From NCBI RefSeq assembly GCF_032452875.1, contig NC_083877.1, positions 45,495,724 to 45,559,723 of the forward strand: a stretch of 64,000 bases of DNA, read 5' to 3'. This DNA comes from Bos javanicus (lineage: Eukaryota > Chordata > Mammalia > Artiodactyla > Bovidae). Position 1 is the first letter of the stretch; every line of letters begins with the position of its first letter. This document shows positions 19,915-30,863 of the stretch, piece after piece. The notes beneath the pieces are model-generated. The model saw only the letters and a program-made list of their open reading frames with translations, was not told where the DNA came from and did no database searches. The position numbers and the translations under genes were made by a program.

Positions 19915-20110
19915 TGCTCTGGTCACGGTCATTACCTAATTTAATCCTCTTGCAGCCCTACAGGGTGGCAGGTGTTTCTCCCATTTTGCAGATGAGGAAA
20001 CTGAAGCTTGGAGAACCTAACTAATCTGCTGAGGGAAGCGTCAGAGCTGGGATTCAAACCCATGACTTCTGACTTCTGGTCCAGTGCTCTCTGTGAGGCA
20101 CCAAGTTGCC
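19915..20110 (-). repeat. MIR, near full length
   Basis: Antisense MIR: 'CATTTTGCAGATGAGGAAAC', 'GTCAGAGCTGGGATTCAAAC', 'TCTGGTCCAGTGCTC'. Confidence 0.87.
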
Positions 20111-20479
20111 TCGGGTTTTCTTTTTGCCTGTGACCCTCGGGTCCCCTCCAGAGAACAGGGGAGGAGGTGGTACTGTTGTTTAGTGCTTTTGCTGGTTTCC
20201 AGTGGAATCTGCTGAGAGCCCAGTGGTCACTGTTTCATCCATGTCCATGGCTGGCCCTGCTTCCCTGCCCAACCCCATCTCCTGCTGCCAGCATCTAAGC
20301 CTCAAAACCGTATTCTTGAATCCTGATGTGCTGGCCCCTGGTGGCCTGGCCACAGGGCCCAGAGGGTGATGAATTATCCTCCCCTCCTGGGAGCGAGGTT
20401 CATTTGTCACCCTGGGCTCAGGGCCCACCAGCTAAAAAGGAGAACTTGACTGCTGAGGGTCTGCAGTATGGTTCTAGGA
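20111..20479. other. intron, no feature seen
   Basis: Unique intronic DNA; nothing recognised. Confidence 0.4.
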
Positions 20480-20491
20480 TGAATTGCTCCT

Positions 20492-20759
20492 GCTGCTGCT
20501 GCTGCTGCTGAGTCGCTTCAGTCATGTCCGACTCTGTGCGACCCCATAGACGGCAGCCCACCAGGCTCCCCTGTCCCTGGGATTCTCCAGGCAAGAACAC
20601 TGGAGTGGGTTGCCATTTCCTTCTCCAATGCATGAAAGTGAAAAGTGAAAGTGAAGTCGCTCAGTCGTGTCCGACTCTTAGCAACCCCATGGACTTCAGC
20701 CTACCAGGCTCCTCGGTCCATGGGATTTTCCAGGCAAGACTACAGGAGTGGGGTGCCAT
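20492..20759 (-). mobile_element. Bov-A2 dimeric SINE with target-site duplication
   Basis: (CTG)n start, two monomers and the linker ATGAAAGTGAAAAGTGAAAG. TGAATTGCTCCT flanks it at 20480-20491 and 20760-20771. Confidence 0.96.
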
Positions 20760-20771
20760 TGAATTGCTCCT

Positions 20772-20926
20772 ACCCATTATTTATTTATTTATTTTTATTT
20801 ATTTGGCTGCTCTGGGTCTTAGTTGTGGCATGCAGCCTGTGGGATCTAATTTCCTGATCAGGGATCGAACCCAGGCCCTGTGCTTTGGGAGTATGGAGTC
20901 TTAGCCACTGGACCACCAGGGAAGTC
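20772..20926 (-). mobile_element. CHR-type SINE
   Basis: TTATTTATTTGGCTGCTCTG tail side, 'CTGATCAGGGATCGAACCC', head GGACCACCAGGGAAGTCA. It lies directly beside the Bov-A2 duplication; CTCCTAC is the likely flank. Confidence 0.92.
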
Positions 20927-22004
20927 ACTCCTACTGGTCTTTTGGAGCAGGGCAGGGGCAAGAAGCATGGCTGAGAGGCAGCGGAGGGCCCCAGTAGGAG
21001 GACGGGCTAGGAGCAGGAGGCTGATGAGCCCTAGCCCCCAGGCCCAGGTGCAAGCCTGGCTCTGCTGCTGTGACCTCGGGCAGCTTCACTCTGCTGGGCT
21101 CCGTTTCTTTGTCCTGAGATGGTCCCTGTTTCACGGGGCTGTTTTCCAGCCTCCTGGGATCCTCTCTTTTACTGTTCAAATAAGAATAATGAGCATTCCA
21201 TTCCAGGGCAACAGGAAATCCTGTTCCTGACTCAGCATTTCTGGGTCTCTCCAAGGAGTGCTCACACCCTCTTTGATGCCTCAGGACCTTGGACTCACGG
21301 ACCCCTTCCTCCTTCAAGACAAACCAGCACTTCCTCTGTGACCCTGTCTCAGGCATGGACTCAGGTCGGTTTCCAAGGGCCTGCCTTGTCCCTGAGACTG
21401 GTTGCCGGGTAAACTGAGTTTCATGGAAGGTGTGGGGGTAGTGAGAGGCATTTCTGCACAGAAAAGGAAACACCTTAAAAGAGGGGTAGCGGACACCTCT
21501 GCTCCTCTGACTCCTGACCTCTGCCACGATGCTGGGGTCTTCCAGGACCTTAATCCCAAATCTGCTACTGCCCTTATACTTACCCCTTAAGAGACCCCCT
21601 ATTCTTTCACATGTAGGAAGTTTAGATTCTTATTACAACCTCTCCCTGAAAGGGCCTTGGGCATCTCTTTTCTAGAATCAAAGACCCTTTAAAGTTCTTC
21701 CTATATAAAAAGCCATCTCTGACCAACCCCCTTCCCCATGATGCAGCCTTTTGTCTTTCTTACTAGGATAACAGTTCTGAGCAGCTTTCAAAATGACACG
21801 TTTCCTGTTCCCTGGCACAGATATAAGGGGCGTATCCTGACATGTGGGAAGTACCCAGCAAATGGTTGCAGATATGGGCAGGATGATGCTTGAAGCCCAG
21901 TGGGCCATTGTTTTGAAGAGCTCATAGTGGGGAGCTGGGTCAGGCAGCTTCTCCTCTGTTACGTCATTTGATCATGAGCCTCCACGTTGGGGTAGGTGGG
22001 CAGG
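20927..22004. other. intron with a MIR remnant
   Basis: 21040-21190 is a probable sense MIR ('CTGCTGCTGTGACCTCGGGC', 'TCTTTGTCCTGAGATGG'). A 198-codon minus-strand frame at 20931-21527 overlaps it but shows no known domain, so I do not call a gene. Confidence 0.45.
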
Positions 22005-22085
22005 TAGGCAGGTCACTGTCCCCATTTTACAGAAAAGGAAACAGAGGCACAAAGACCCAGCTCCTCCTCTTGAGAGCAGGGAGGC
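22005..22085 (-). repeat. MIR fragment
   Basis: Antisense MIR core 'CCATTTTACAGAAAAGGAAA' and 'CAGAGGCACAAAGACCCAGC'. Confidence 0.7.
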
Positions 22086-22489
22086 CAGTTGGAGTGGAAG
22101 TAAGGCTGTGTGTGCACAGGGCTTTGTAAACACAGGTCTAGGTAGCAATCTTGAAAAGATTTTGTAAAGAGATTGTAGAACACACCTTTGGACTCAGCTA
22201 AGTCAGCAGTGTTTCTAGAGTTTGCGATTATGAAATTCTTTCTGATGTCTCAGCTGAGCCCTGATATAAGAGCCTTCCTGAGGTCCACACATGTCTCTGA
22301 GATTTCAGCTCCCTGCTGGTCAGGAAGCATGTTGGGGCCCTGGCTAAGCCGGTTTGGCTCCACCCTCCCCTCCAGCCCCAGTGCTCCTGGTTCTCTGTGC
22401 TGTCACCCTCCAGGAGGGCCTGTGGCTGGACCATCTCCAGGAGAGCTGAATCACCCCCCTCCAATGCATAGTCAAAAATTTGTTTCTTG
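22086..22489. other. intron, no feature seen
   Basis: Unique intronic DNA; nothing recognised. Confidence 0.4.
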
Positions 22490-22530
22490 GGGGACTTCCT
22501 TGGCAGTTAGTGGTTAAGACTCTGTCTTCC
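22490..22530 (+). mobile_element. CHR SINE head fragment
   Basis: Only the promoter-side head remains (GGGGACTTCCTTGGCAGTTA, 'GTGGTTAAGACTCTG') before an L1 tail begins. Confidence 0.75.
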
Positions 22531-23025
22531 AATTTATGGTTGCTGGAGGGAAAGGTATAGTTAGGGAGTTTGGGAAGGTCATGTACATGTGACTATATTC
22601 AAAATGGATAACACACAAGGACCTACTGTATAGCGTAGGGAACTCTGCTCAATGTTATGTGGCAGCCTGGATGGAAGAGGGGTTTGGGGAAGAATGGATA
22701 CGTGTATATGGATGGCTGAGTCCCTTCACTGTTTGCCTGAAACTATCACAACATTGTTAATTGGCTATGTGAAAAGTGAAAGCTAAAGTTGCTCAGTCAT
22801 GTCCAACTCTTGGGACCCCATGGACTATACAGTCCATGGAATTTTCCAGGCCGGAATACTGGAGTGGGTAGCCGTTCCCTTCTCCAGGGGATCTTCCTAA
22901 CCCAGAGATCAAACCCAGGTCTCCCGCATTGCAGGCAGATTCTTTACCAGCTGAACCACCAGGGAAGCCCATTAATTGGCTTTATCCCAATACAAAATAA
23001 AGAGTTTAAAGTTTGAAGAAAATAA
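22531..23025 (+). mobile_element. L1 3' end, split by a Bov-tA
   Basis: Sense L1 3' untranslated region: 'GGACCTACTGTATAGCGTAG', 'GTTATGTGGCAGCCTGGATG', 'GAAACTATCACAACATTG', ending in an AAATAAAG-type tail. The Bov-tA at 22767-22971 is nested within it. Confidence 0.9.
22767..22971 (-). mobile_element. Bov-tA SINE with target-site duplication
   Basis: Antisense Bov-tA ending in the tRNA-like head GAACCACCAGGGAAGCCCA. TTAATTGGCT at 22757-22766 and 22972-22981 is the duplicated L1 target. Confidence 0.96.
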
Positions 23026-23559
23026 AAGATCATTTCTTTCAGAATGGTACTTGAGAAACAGTAAGCTATGGAGATGGCTGGGTAAAAAGCTCTGTCTGCC
23101 TGAACCAGTGATATATCAGCTGAAAGCCAATTAAAGGGCCCCTGTCTAAGGCTTAATGTAGGTTGAGCAGGGAATGGAAGATGCAGTGGTTCCACAAGCT
23201 AACTCCTTTCTGGCTTCTAGGTTCACTTTCTGTTGCAGTGACCACCTTTCGGCATGCCTTCCCTGTGTCATCTGTGTCTCACCCACATATGGAGCCCTGC
23301 TCCACTTCTACCCATTCCCAAGTTCTGCTTCCTTCCAGTAGCCTATCCTGACAGCTGCAGGCCTGTGGACAGCAGGCAAGGTTGGGTGCTCTTGTTCTAC
23401 ATTCCTACAGCATGTTATGGATTCTCTAGTTGCCATTATTTGCCTGTGAGTGTGCTTCTATCCTCTTTGGCACCACCCCTTAACAAAGAGCTGCCCTAAG
23501 GCCACTTGCAGTCCAGGGAGCTTTCTGGTCATAGGCTCTGGAGGTCATTCTGTTTCATC
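23026..23559. other. intron, no feature seen
   Basis: Unique intronic DNA; nothing recognised. Confidence 0.4.
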
Positions 23560-23625
23560 TCATAGTGTCTTACCCAGTGATAGGCACATAGTAGGTGCCC
23601 AATAAATGTTCGAATGAGTTCTAGT
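23560..23625 (+). repeat. MIR tail
   Basis: 'TAGGCACATAGTAGGTGCCC' followed by 'AATAAATGTTCGAATGAG' is the sense MIR/L2 3' tail. Confidence 0.75.
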
Positions 23626-23732
23626 TTCACCTGGTTCCCAGGGTCTCTATTCTGGTTTTATTTTGTGACATTAATCAAATTTCTCTTCTTCTCTAGCCCC
23701 TAGTCCCATTTCCACCCCTCCTCAACTTGAAA

Positions 23733-23912
23733 ATGCCATACTGGATGCTTGGGACTAATGCACTGGGACACCCAGAGGGATGGTATGGGGAGGGAGGAGG
23801 GAGGAGGGTTCAGGATGGGGAGCACATGTATACCTGTGATGGATTCATTTTGATATTTGGCAAAACTAATACAATTATGTAAAGTTTAAAAATAAAATAA
23901 AAAAAAAAAAAC
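23733..23912 (+). mobile_element. L1 3' tail, short
   Basis: 'GGATGCTTGGGACTAATGC', the polypurine GGGAGGAGGGAGGAGGG run, 'TTGATATTTGGCAAAACTAA' and an A-rich tail. Its intact 3' end is a useful comparison for the altered end of the L1 at 51170. Confidence 0.93.
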
Positions 23913-24654
23913 AAAACATCGATTGGGTAGAAGATGCTTTGATGGACATAAGGAAGGGTGGAGGGGGAGTGAGTGCAAAGATATAGTTTATGCTTTCTAG
24001 GAACTTATAGAGAGGTTGTGGAGGCACACAAACAAACAAAACAGCCCATGAGAATATCTTCCTTGGCAGGAAGTCAAGAGCTGTCAGAACATAGCGCAGT
24101 GAAAAGAACTCGCAGACAATCCACATGATACTGATTTGGAACGTGGCTGCTTCTGTGGGCTGGAACAGCCAGGAAAGATTTTGGGAGGTGGGAGCTTAGT
24201 GAAGAATGGGTGGGATTTGAATAGGCTGAGCAGTGAGTGCGGACTTGAGCCACCGCAAATAGACAGGAAAATGAAAGTTGTGTTTGTGGAGGTGGGTCCC
24301 CCAGAAACTGGATGACAGGTTCTGATAGGGAAGCAGTGGGCAAGCCCAGAGTAGCAAGCAGGGGATGGACAGAAGTCTAAGCTGACCATTAAAGTTTTAC
24401 TAGTCATTGGCATTGGTCACACTGAGGGGAGATGGTGTATCTCTCTAATGTGCTTAGTTTCCGTTTTTGTCGCCATCTTAGTTTCCTCCTTGCAAGGTAA
24501 GAGCTTCAAGGCCAGTGTCTAAGCCACCTCTTGCCTGTAGTTGTCTGATACAGGTTCAGGGATAAGTGGTCGAAAGATGAAACTGAAGGGTGTCGCTGAC
24601 TCAGTCCGTTACTGCCCCATACATAATTGTTCTGAAGTAGAAGGTTTCCTGGGG
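23913..24654. other. intron with possible L2 remnant
   Basis: 24140-24260 has antisense L2-like text ('GGTGGGATTTGAATAGGCTG'). The rest is unrecognised. Confidence 0.4.
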
Positions 24655-25679
24655 GTTCATTCTGTATTCTGAGCCAGGCTGAGAGCCCCGTTTAAACAGA
24701 GGTCAAGGTTTATCCTTCTTAGTGTTCCCACCACCTCTAGCCTAGAGCTGGATCCATAGCAGGCACTCAGCAAACACAGGGGCTGGTGTAACCATAGACT
24801 GTGCTCAGCCAGCACTGAGCTCTCGAGGGTTTGAGTTTGTGTTTCCAAGCCCAGAAGAAGGTAGAAATGCAGCGGCATTATTTTCATCACAGCCCTGTTC
24901 ACACGACCTTCTTTGTTTTCTTGCCTGGAGGGCGCGGGGTGGGGGAACAGGGCAAGTGTGCAGAGTTGTTTGACATCCCAGCAGCTGTACAGAAAGCTCG
25001 TTTGTTCTCCCCTCTCGTGTGCTGGAGTCGCTGCACATTACAGCTTCCTGCTGCACTGGTGTTAGCCTGTGGCCTCTGTCCTGCTCCTGCTTCTCCAGGA
25101 AGTGTCTGAGCCTGGTCCTGCGAACCCCAGCAGGGTATCTAGGCCCAGAGAGAGAAGATGCCAGAGCTTCCCCTTGGGGACAGCGACCAATCTCAACTGA
25201 GGAGCTGCTGTGGAAGTTCCAAGTTGTGGTTCTTTCTTTCTCGGGACTGAGAATGAGAGAAATGCAAAGATTCACCCATGACATCACCCATGGCCATCAG
25301 CCATGGACTTAAAGCAAAGGACTTGATTCAAGCCCCACTTTAGCCACCACTTTGCTGTTTGACTTTGGACGAGCTGCTTACCCTCTCTGGGCCATGCAGC
25401 ATTTGGGTGGTGCAAGTGGAATGTGAATACAGATCTCCTTGCTCCCAGTACTTTCTCTTTCTGCTACTCCACAGAAACACTCCAGGCATTTGATATCACA
25501 CTTTTGCTTTTGACTTCTTCCTGTTAGTGTCTGAGGTGTTCTTAAGAACAGGGACTTCCTTCAGAGGCCTGCTATCAGCGATCTACCCCCAAACCATAAT
25601 TCTCCTACATTTCCTTCCTATAGATAATTTCTTTTAAGCCTCAGACTTCCTTGAGGCTACCTGATGAGTCTCACTCTTT
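24655..25679. other. intron with short MIR/L2 remnants
   Basis: 24730-24790 ends like a sense L2/MIR ('CATAGCAGGCACTCAGCAAA'). 25305-25405 is a sense MIR ('GTTTGACTTTGGACGAGCTG', 'CTTACCCTCTCTGGGCC'). A 160-codon minus frame at 24805-25287 shows no known domain. Confidence 0.5.
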
Positions 25680-25763
25680 ATTTTTAAAGTCTAGTTGATT
25701 TATAATGTTGTGTTAGCTTTTCTGTACAGCAAAGTGATTCAGTTGTACACACACACATGTGGT

Positions 25764-25983
25764 AGTGGTTTAGTCACTTAGTTGTGTCCAGCTCTTTGCA
25801 ACCCTGTGGACTGTAGCCTGCCAGGCTCCTCTGTGCATGGGATTTTCTAGGCAAGAATACTGAGTGGGTTGCCATTTTCTTCTCTGAGTTCTCAACCCAG
25901 GGATCAAACCTGGATATCCAGTATTGTAGGCAGTCCCCTGCATTGCAGGCGGGTTCTTTACCAACTGAGCCACCAGGGAAGCC
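25764..25983 (-). mobile_element. Bov-tA SINE
   Basis: Antisense Bov-tA from 'GTTTAGTCACTTAGTTGTG' to the head GAGCCACCAGGGAAGCCCG. A small internal duplication (GTATTGTAGGCAGTCCCC then GCATTGCAGGC) repeats the anticodon-side segment. Confidence 0.92.
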
Positions 25984-26032
25984 CGCCCCCACCCCCCATA
26001 TATATATATATTCTTTTCCATTATGGTTTATT

Positions 26033-26236
26033 GAAAGTGAAAGTCACTCAACTGTGTCTGACCCTTTGCAGTGCCATGGACTATAGCCCGTCAGGCTCCT
26101 CTGTCCATAGAATCCCTGGTGGTTCAGACAGTAAAGAATCTGCCTGCAATGCAGGAGACCCGGGTTTTATCTCTGGATCGGAAAGATCCCCTGGAGAAAG
26201 GAATGACTACCCATTCCAGTATTCTTGTCTGGAGAA
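26033..26236. mobile_element. two Bov-tA fragments in opposite orientation
   Basis: 26033-26110 is antisense (GAAAGTGAAAGTCACTCAAC to CTCCTCTGTCCATAGAAT). 26111-26236 is sense, starting at CCCTGGTGGTTCAGACAGT. They meet without a spacer, so they form an inverted composite. Confidence 0.88.
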
Positions 26237-26330
26237 TTCCATTCTGTTCGACAATCTTCATGATTTATTACAAGGCAAGGTACTGAATATAGTTCCCTGT
26301 GCTATACAGTAGGACCTGACGTTGTTTAGT

Positions 26331-27224
26331 GTGTCTCTTGATAACTGCTAAGAGATCCTTTGAGAAAATATGGGTCAATGAAACTGCTTTGGTGAAACAA
26401 GTAATACTTTCCCAAGACTGGGCACCATAAAGTGTTGTCATATGAACACATGAATGAATGAATGAATTCCAGCAAATGGCAAGAGGATTGATGCCATGGG
26501 ATCACCTGAATCATCATTGTAAAAGACCAGGTCGGTCCTGGGAAGACTCCTCTGTGAAACAGACCATCTTAGAGCAGCTCTGGCCCAGTTTCCGGTCCTG
26601 ATGAAATGCGTTCTGTCCCCCACTGCCCCTGCAGTTCTTTCTCCACGTTGATGCATTTGATGAGACCGTGCAGAGAGCTGGTATAGGAGTGAAGGCATCC
26701 CGGGTTTGCTTCTGAAGCTGTAAGTGATTAGGCAAATCCTTTCCCTCCCCAGGGCATCTCAGTTTCCCCATCTCTAATGTTTAAGTGCCTTCCAGCACTA
26801 GCCTCCTGTGACTTTATGATTAAGTGAAGCATCCTTGCTGGGTCAGAGGCCACATGCTCAACAGGGAAGGAGTCACTCACCAAGTGCCATGGCCCGGGAC
26901 ACAGTAAAGCCTGTGGTGCCACTGAGGCTGCTGCTGCAGAGATTAGACAGGGACGCGTGGCATTGAGGCCATGCCCCGGGCCTGTTTTAGCAACACAGCT
27001 AGTAAATATTGACTCTGTGGCACAAAAATGGAAAGCAGAGAAGACTGTGTTAACTCACTCCAAGGGTAGAAGTTCAACAGGCACTGATAAGACAAGATGC
27101 ATTTACACAATGTGTGGGTGTATCACTGACAAATAAGTTGTTTAGGGGTGGGGAGAGCCGACAACAGGAGGAGGGAGGTTTCATGGCTGATTCACAGCTG
27201 CTTACTCATGGTTCATTTTTTAAT
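26331..27224. other. intron with MIR remnant
   Basis: A short (TGAA)n run lies at about 26450-26466. 26715-26830 is a probable sense MIR ('GGCATCTCAGTTTCCCCATC'). The remainder is unrecognised. Confidence 0.45.
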
Positions 27225-27420
27225 GAATGGATTCATACATTCTTGAAGCATACAGAAAAAAGACTGGAAGGAAATACATCGAAACAGGCACCGTGATGTT
27301 CTCTAGAGATGGTAAAATTGCCAATAATTTGATTTTTGGGGGTATGTGTGTGGTTTTTTTTTCCTGTTTTTCACACTGTCCAAATGATCACATTGCTTTT
27401 GTAATCAGAAAAAGACAGTG
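27225..27420 (+). repeat. probable old L1 3' remnant
   Basis: 'GCATACAGAAAAAAGACTGG', 'GGAAATACATCGAAAC' and 'GCTTTTGTAATCAGAAAAAG' occur in the order seen in old mammalian L1 tails. Family uncertain. Confidence 0.45.
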
Positions 27421-27904
27421 TCTTAGGAATAAAATGCCCTTCTTTGCAGAGTCAGAAGTCACTTTCAGAATTGTCTAAGTACCTCAGGTCTTTGTGTTTT
27501 GCCCGTTGGGTGTTGTATGGTAACGTGGCTGTCAAAAAACGAGAGAAGTCCGTATGAGAGAAGTTTATCTTCAGAATAAACCCTGATCTAAGTGTGTTTA
27601 CTTATTGATTGTACCCATGAAAGTGGAATGTGGTGGGAAAAAATTCCAGTCACTTGAGAGAGCAGGATTTTTTTTTCTGTGTCAACAAACACTTACTGCT
27701 TTGAGTGCCTTCTGTTTGCCAGCCCTGTACTCTGCAGTGACCAGGCCTGCCTTGGCCCAGATCTGGGCAGGTCTGAGAATAGGGCAGTCTCATAAGTGGT
27801 TCCAGTGGTTCTGGTAAGGTCACAGAAGCCAGGTATGGAGGAGGGCCCAGGCCTTAGAATTTGGAGGGCACAGGTGGGAGTGCCATTATGATAATAATTA
27901 TCAC
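27421..27904. other. intron with L2 remnant
   Basis: 27675-27870 has antisense L2 character ('CAACAAACACTTACTGC', 'GTGCCTTCTGTTTGCCAG'). Otherwise unrecognised. Confidence 0.45.
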
Positions 27905-28540
27905 TGATGGGAAACAGTGGAAACAGTGTCAGACTTTATTTTTCTGGGCTCCAAAATCACTGCAGATGGTGACTGCAGCTATGAAATTAAAAGACGCTTA
28001 CTCCTTGGAAGGAAAGTTATGACCAACCTAGATAGCATATTCAAAAGCAGAGACATGACTTTGCCAACAAAGGTCCGTCTAGTCAAGGCTATGGTTTTTC
28101 CATTGGTCACGTATGGATGTGAGAGTTGGACTGTGAAGAAGGCTGAGCGCCGAAGAATTGATGCTTTGGAACTGTGGTATTGGAGAAGACTCTTGAGAGT
28201 CCCTTGGACTGCAAGGAGATCCAACCAGTCCATTCTGAAGAAGATCAGCCCTGGGATTTCTTTGGAAGGAATGATGCTAAAGCTGAAACTCCAGTACTTT
28301 GGCCACCTCATGCAAAGAGTTGACTCATTGGAAAAGACTCTGATGCTGGGAGGGATTGGGGGCAAGAGGAGAAGGGGACAACAGAGGATGAGATGGCTGG
28401 ATGGCATCACTGACTCGATGGACATGAGTCTGAGCGAACTCCGGGAGTTGGTGATGGACAGAGAGGCCTGGCGTGCTGTGATTCATGGGGTCGCAAAGAG
28501 TCGGACACGACTGAGCGACTGATCTGATCTGATCTGAAGC
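27905..28540 (+). mobile_element. BovB LINE, 5'-truncated
   Basis: Starts just after the RT catalytic region at GGGAAACAGTGGAAACAG and ends in the GATCTGATCTGATCTGAAG microrepeat typical of BovB 3' ends. One of three BovB copies in alternating orientation within 4.6 kb. Confidence 0.95.
27917..28522 (+). pseudogene. BovB reverse transcriptase C-terminal fragment, open
   Basis: A 201-codon frame runs uninterrupted to the natural C-terminus (AKSRTRLSD). It includes FIFLGSKITADGDCSYEIKR and RVPWTARRSNQSIL. It lacks the endonuclease, fingers and YADD catalytic box, so it cannot be a working polymerase. Its openness indicates a fairly recent insertion. Confidence 0.9.
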
Positions 28541-28564
28541 ACCAACTGTACCCCAGGAACCGTC

Positions 28565-28670
28565 TGCATGTTATTACTAATCCTTACAAAACTTTGTGTG
28601 ATACGCATTAGCTACCTTTTAGGGATGAGGAAAGCAGGGAGGTGAGAGGTGATACCCACAACTTCAGAGC
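28565..28670 (-). repeat. MIR, split by a CHR SINE
   Basis: Antisense MIR ('CATTAGCTACCTTTTAGGG', 'GATGAGGAAAGCAGGGAGG'). It continues after the SINE at 29018-29100 ('CAGACTGTTTTCAAACCCA'). Confidence 0.75.
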
Positions 28671-29006
28671 AGACTTCCCTGGTGGTCCAGTGATGAAGAA
28701 CCCGCCTGCCAATGCAGGGAACATAGGTTTGAACCCTGGTCTGGGAAGATTCTACATGCTATGAGGCAACTAAGTCCATGAGCCACAACTACTGAGCCCA
28801 TGTGCCGCAACTACTGAAGCCTGTGTGCCCTAGAAGCCGTGCTCTGCAATAAGAGAAGACACTGCAATGAGAAGCCCACACACCACAACCAGAGAGTAGC
28901 CTCCCTCCACTTGCTGCAACTGGAGAAGGCCCCCGTGCAGCAACAGAGACCCAGTGCAGCCAAAAGTAAATAAATAAATAAAATTATTAAAAAACAAACA
29001 AACAAA
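28671..29006 (+). mobile_element. full-length long-form CHR SINE
   Basis: Long-form CHR SINE with the repeated 'CACAACTACTGAGCCC' / 'GCAACTACTGAAGCC' body and AAATAAATAAATAAAAT tail. AACTTCAGAGC flanks it at 28660-28670 and 29007-29017, inside a MIR. Confidence 0.96.
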
Positions 29007-29241
29007 AACTTCAGAGCCCAGCAGACTGTTTTCAAACCCACATCTGCCTGGCTGCGAAGCATGTGCTCGTCCCACCCTGCCAGGCTGCCTCTCAAGTAGT
29101 TTAGGGTTTTACAGTGGAGAGCAGACATCTGCAGAGAGAGGCTGAGCTAACAGAAAGGTGCATGCAGTCTCCATCCGGAGCAGAGGGTCTTTGGAGGAGG
29201 AGGCAACCCCAAGTGGAGAGCATCAGCCAGTAACCACATGG

Positions 29242-29448
29242 AGCTTCCCTCATGGCTCAGTCAGTAAAGAGTGCCTGCAATGCCGGAGACCCGGGTTTGA
29301 TCCCTGGGTCAGGAAGATCCCCTGGAGAAGGAAATGGCAACCCACTCCAGTATTCTTGCCTGGGAAAGCCCACGGACAGAGTAGCCTGGTGGGCTACAGT
29401 TCATGGGGCTGCAAGAGTCAGACAAGACTGAGCAAGACTGAGTGACTC
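29242..29448 (+). mobile_element. Bov-tA SINE
   Basis: Head GAGCTTCCCTCATGGCTCAG, box B-like GGGTTTGATCCCTGGGTC, then the BovA body to GACTGAGTGACTCAG. It abuts the oppositely oriented BovB with no spacer. Confidence 0.94.
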
Positions 29449-30285
29449 AGTCAGTTCAGTTCAGTCGCTCAGTCGTGTCCGACTCTTTGTGACCCTATGA
29501 ATCACAGCACGCAGGCCGCCCTGTCCATCACCAGCTCCCGGAGTTCACTCAAACTCATGTCCATCGAATTGGTGATGCCATCCAGCCATCTCATCCTCTG
29601 CCGTCCCCTTCTCCTCCTTCCCGCGATCCCTCTCAGCATCAGGGTCTTTTCCAATGAGTCAACTCTTTGCATGAGGTGGCCAAAGTATTGGAGTTTCAGC
29701 TTTAGCATCAGTCCTTCCAGTGAACACCCAGGACTGATCTCCTTTAGGATGGACTGGTTGGATCTCCTTGCAGTCCAAGGGACTCTCAAGAGTCTTCAGC
29801 ACCACGGTTCAAAAGCATCAATTCTTCGGCACTCAGCTTTCTTCACAGTCCAACTTTCACATCCATACATGACCAGTGGAAAAACCATAGCCTTGACTAG
29901 ACAGACCTTTGTTGGCAAAGTCATGTCTCTGCTTTTGAATATGCTATCTAGGTTGGTCATAACTTTCCTTCCAAGGAGTAAGTGTCTTTTAATTTCATGG
30001 CTGCAGTCACAATCTGCACTGATTTTGGAGCCCCCCAAAAATAAAGTCTGACACTGTTTCCACTGTTTCTCCATCTATTCCCCATGAAGTGATGGGACCA
30101 GATGCCATGATCTTCGTTTTCTGAACTTTGAGCTTTAAGCCAACTTTTTCACTTTCCTCTTTCACTTTCATCAAGAGGCTCTTTAGTTCCTCTTCACTTT
30201 CTGCCATAAGGGTGGTGTCGTCTGCATATCTGAGGTTATTGATATCTCCCCCTGCCATCTTGATTCCAGCTTGTGCTTCCCCAGC
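29449..30285 (-). mobile_element. BovB LINE including the RT catalytic box
   Basis: Antisense BovB from CAGTTCAGTTCAGTCGCTC past the C-terminal region to TTGATTCCAGCTTGTGCTTC. On the minus strand it reads NNLRYADDTTLMAESEEEL, keeping the YADD box. The reading is broken by frameshifts near 30045 and 29800. Confidence 0.95.
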
Positions 30286-30852
30286 GCTTCTGAACCTACC
30301 TAATAACTGCATGAGGATCCTGATGTATCAGCCCTGTCCCCACATGTGGGTGCATCTGCCCTCCTCGCCCTGGGGTGACCCAGTGAGGGCACTGGGGCCA
30401 CAGGAACCATGGGGCAGTTGAGCCTCCTTTGAGGGTCCTCCTGACCAGTCCAATGGTCCCTTCATCTTCATCATTGCTTGTGTGATGGCAGAGGTCATTT
30501 GTTGGGGGAGACAGTTAGAGTTGGGGGCTGCAGTATCAGAACCTCTCGGGGAGGAGAAACTGGACTGTAGGCCTACTTTGTCTCTGATTAAAACAACCAG
30601 TAGAGGAGTACCATGGGGGTTTGACTTTGTAGCTGGCTTTCTGAATCTGAGCAATCAGCTTTTGGACCCAGAGAGGTGGTCCTCAGAGTCCTTGGGACTG
30701 GCCAGAAGCCTCGCTTCCTCACCCACCTCCCCTGGAAATCTCTCTGCCTTCAAACTAACTGGAGAGTGTTTTGCCCACTGCCTTTACCCGGGAAGGCCTG
30801 CCTTCCGACAGTGAATCCCTCAGAGTTGGAGTTCATTGGTTAAAATTGGTTT
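30286..30852. other. intron, no feature seen
   Basis: Unique intronic DNA; a 110-codon plus frame has no known domain. Confidence 0.4.
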
Positions 30853-30863
30853 CCACTTATTTT

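Larger units (their letters stand above)
25680..26330 (-). mobile_element. L1 3' end split by Bov-tA SINEs
   Basis: Antisense L1 starts with 'CTAGTTGATTTATAATGTTG' and 'CAGCAAAGTGATTCAGTTG', and resumes after the SINEs with 'CTGAATATAGTTCCCTGTGC' and 'TATACAGTAGGACCTGACG'. A (TA)n run lies at about 25999-26011. Confidence 0.85.

Noticed and set aside
20931..21527. 198-codon minus-strand open frame
   Set aside because: It overlaps a MIR, is low-complexity in composition, has no recognisable domain, and a plus-strand frame of similar quality overlaps it.
27917..28522. BovB frames of about 200 codons as host genes
   Set aside because: They are the reverse-transcriptase C-terminus of a 5'-truncated LINE repeated many times in this window, with no promoter or complete protein.
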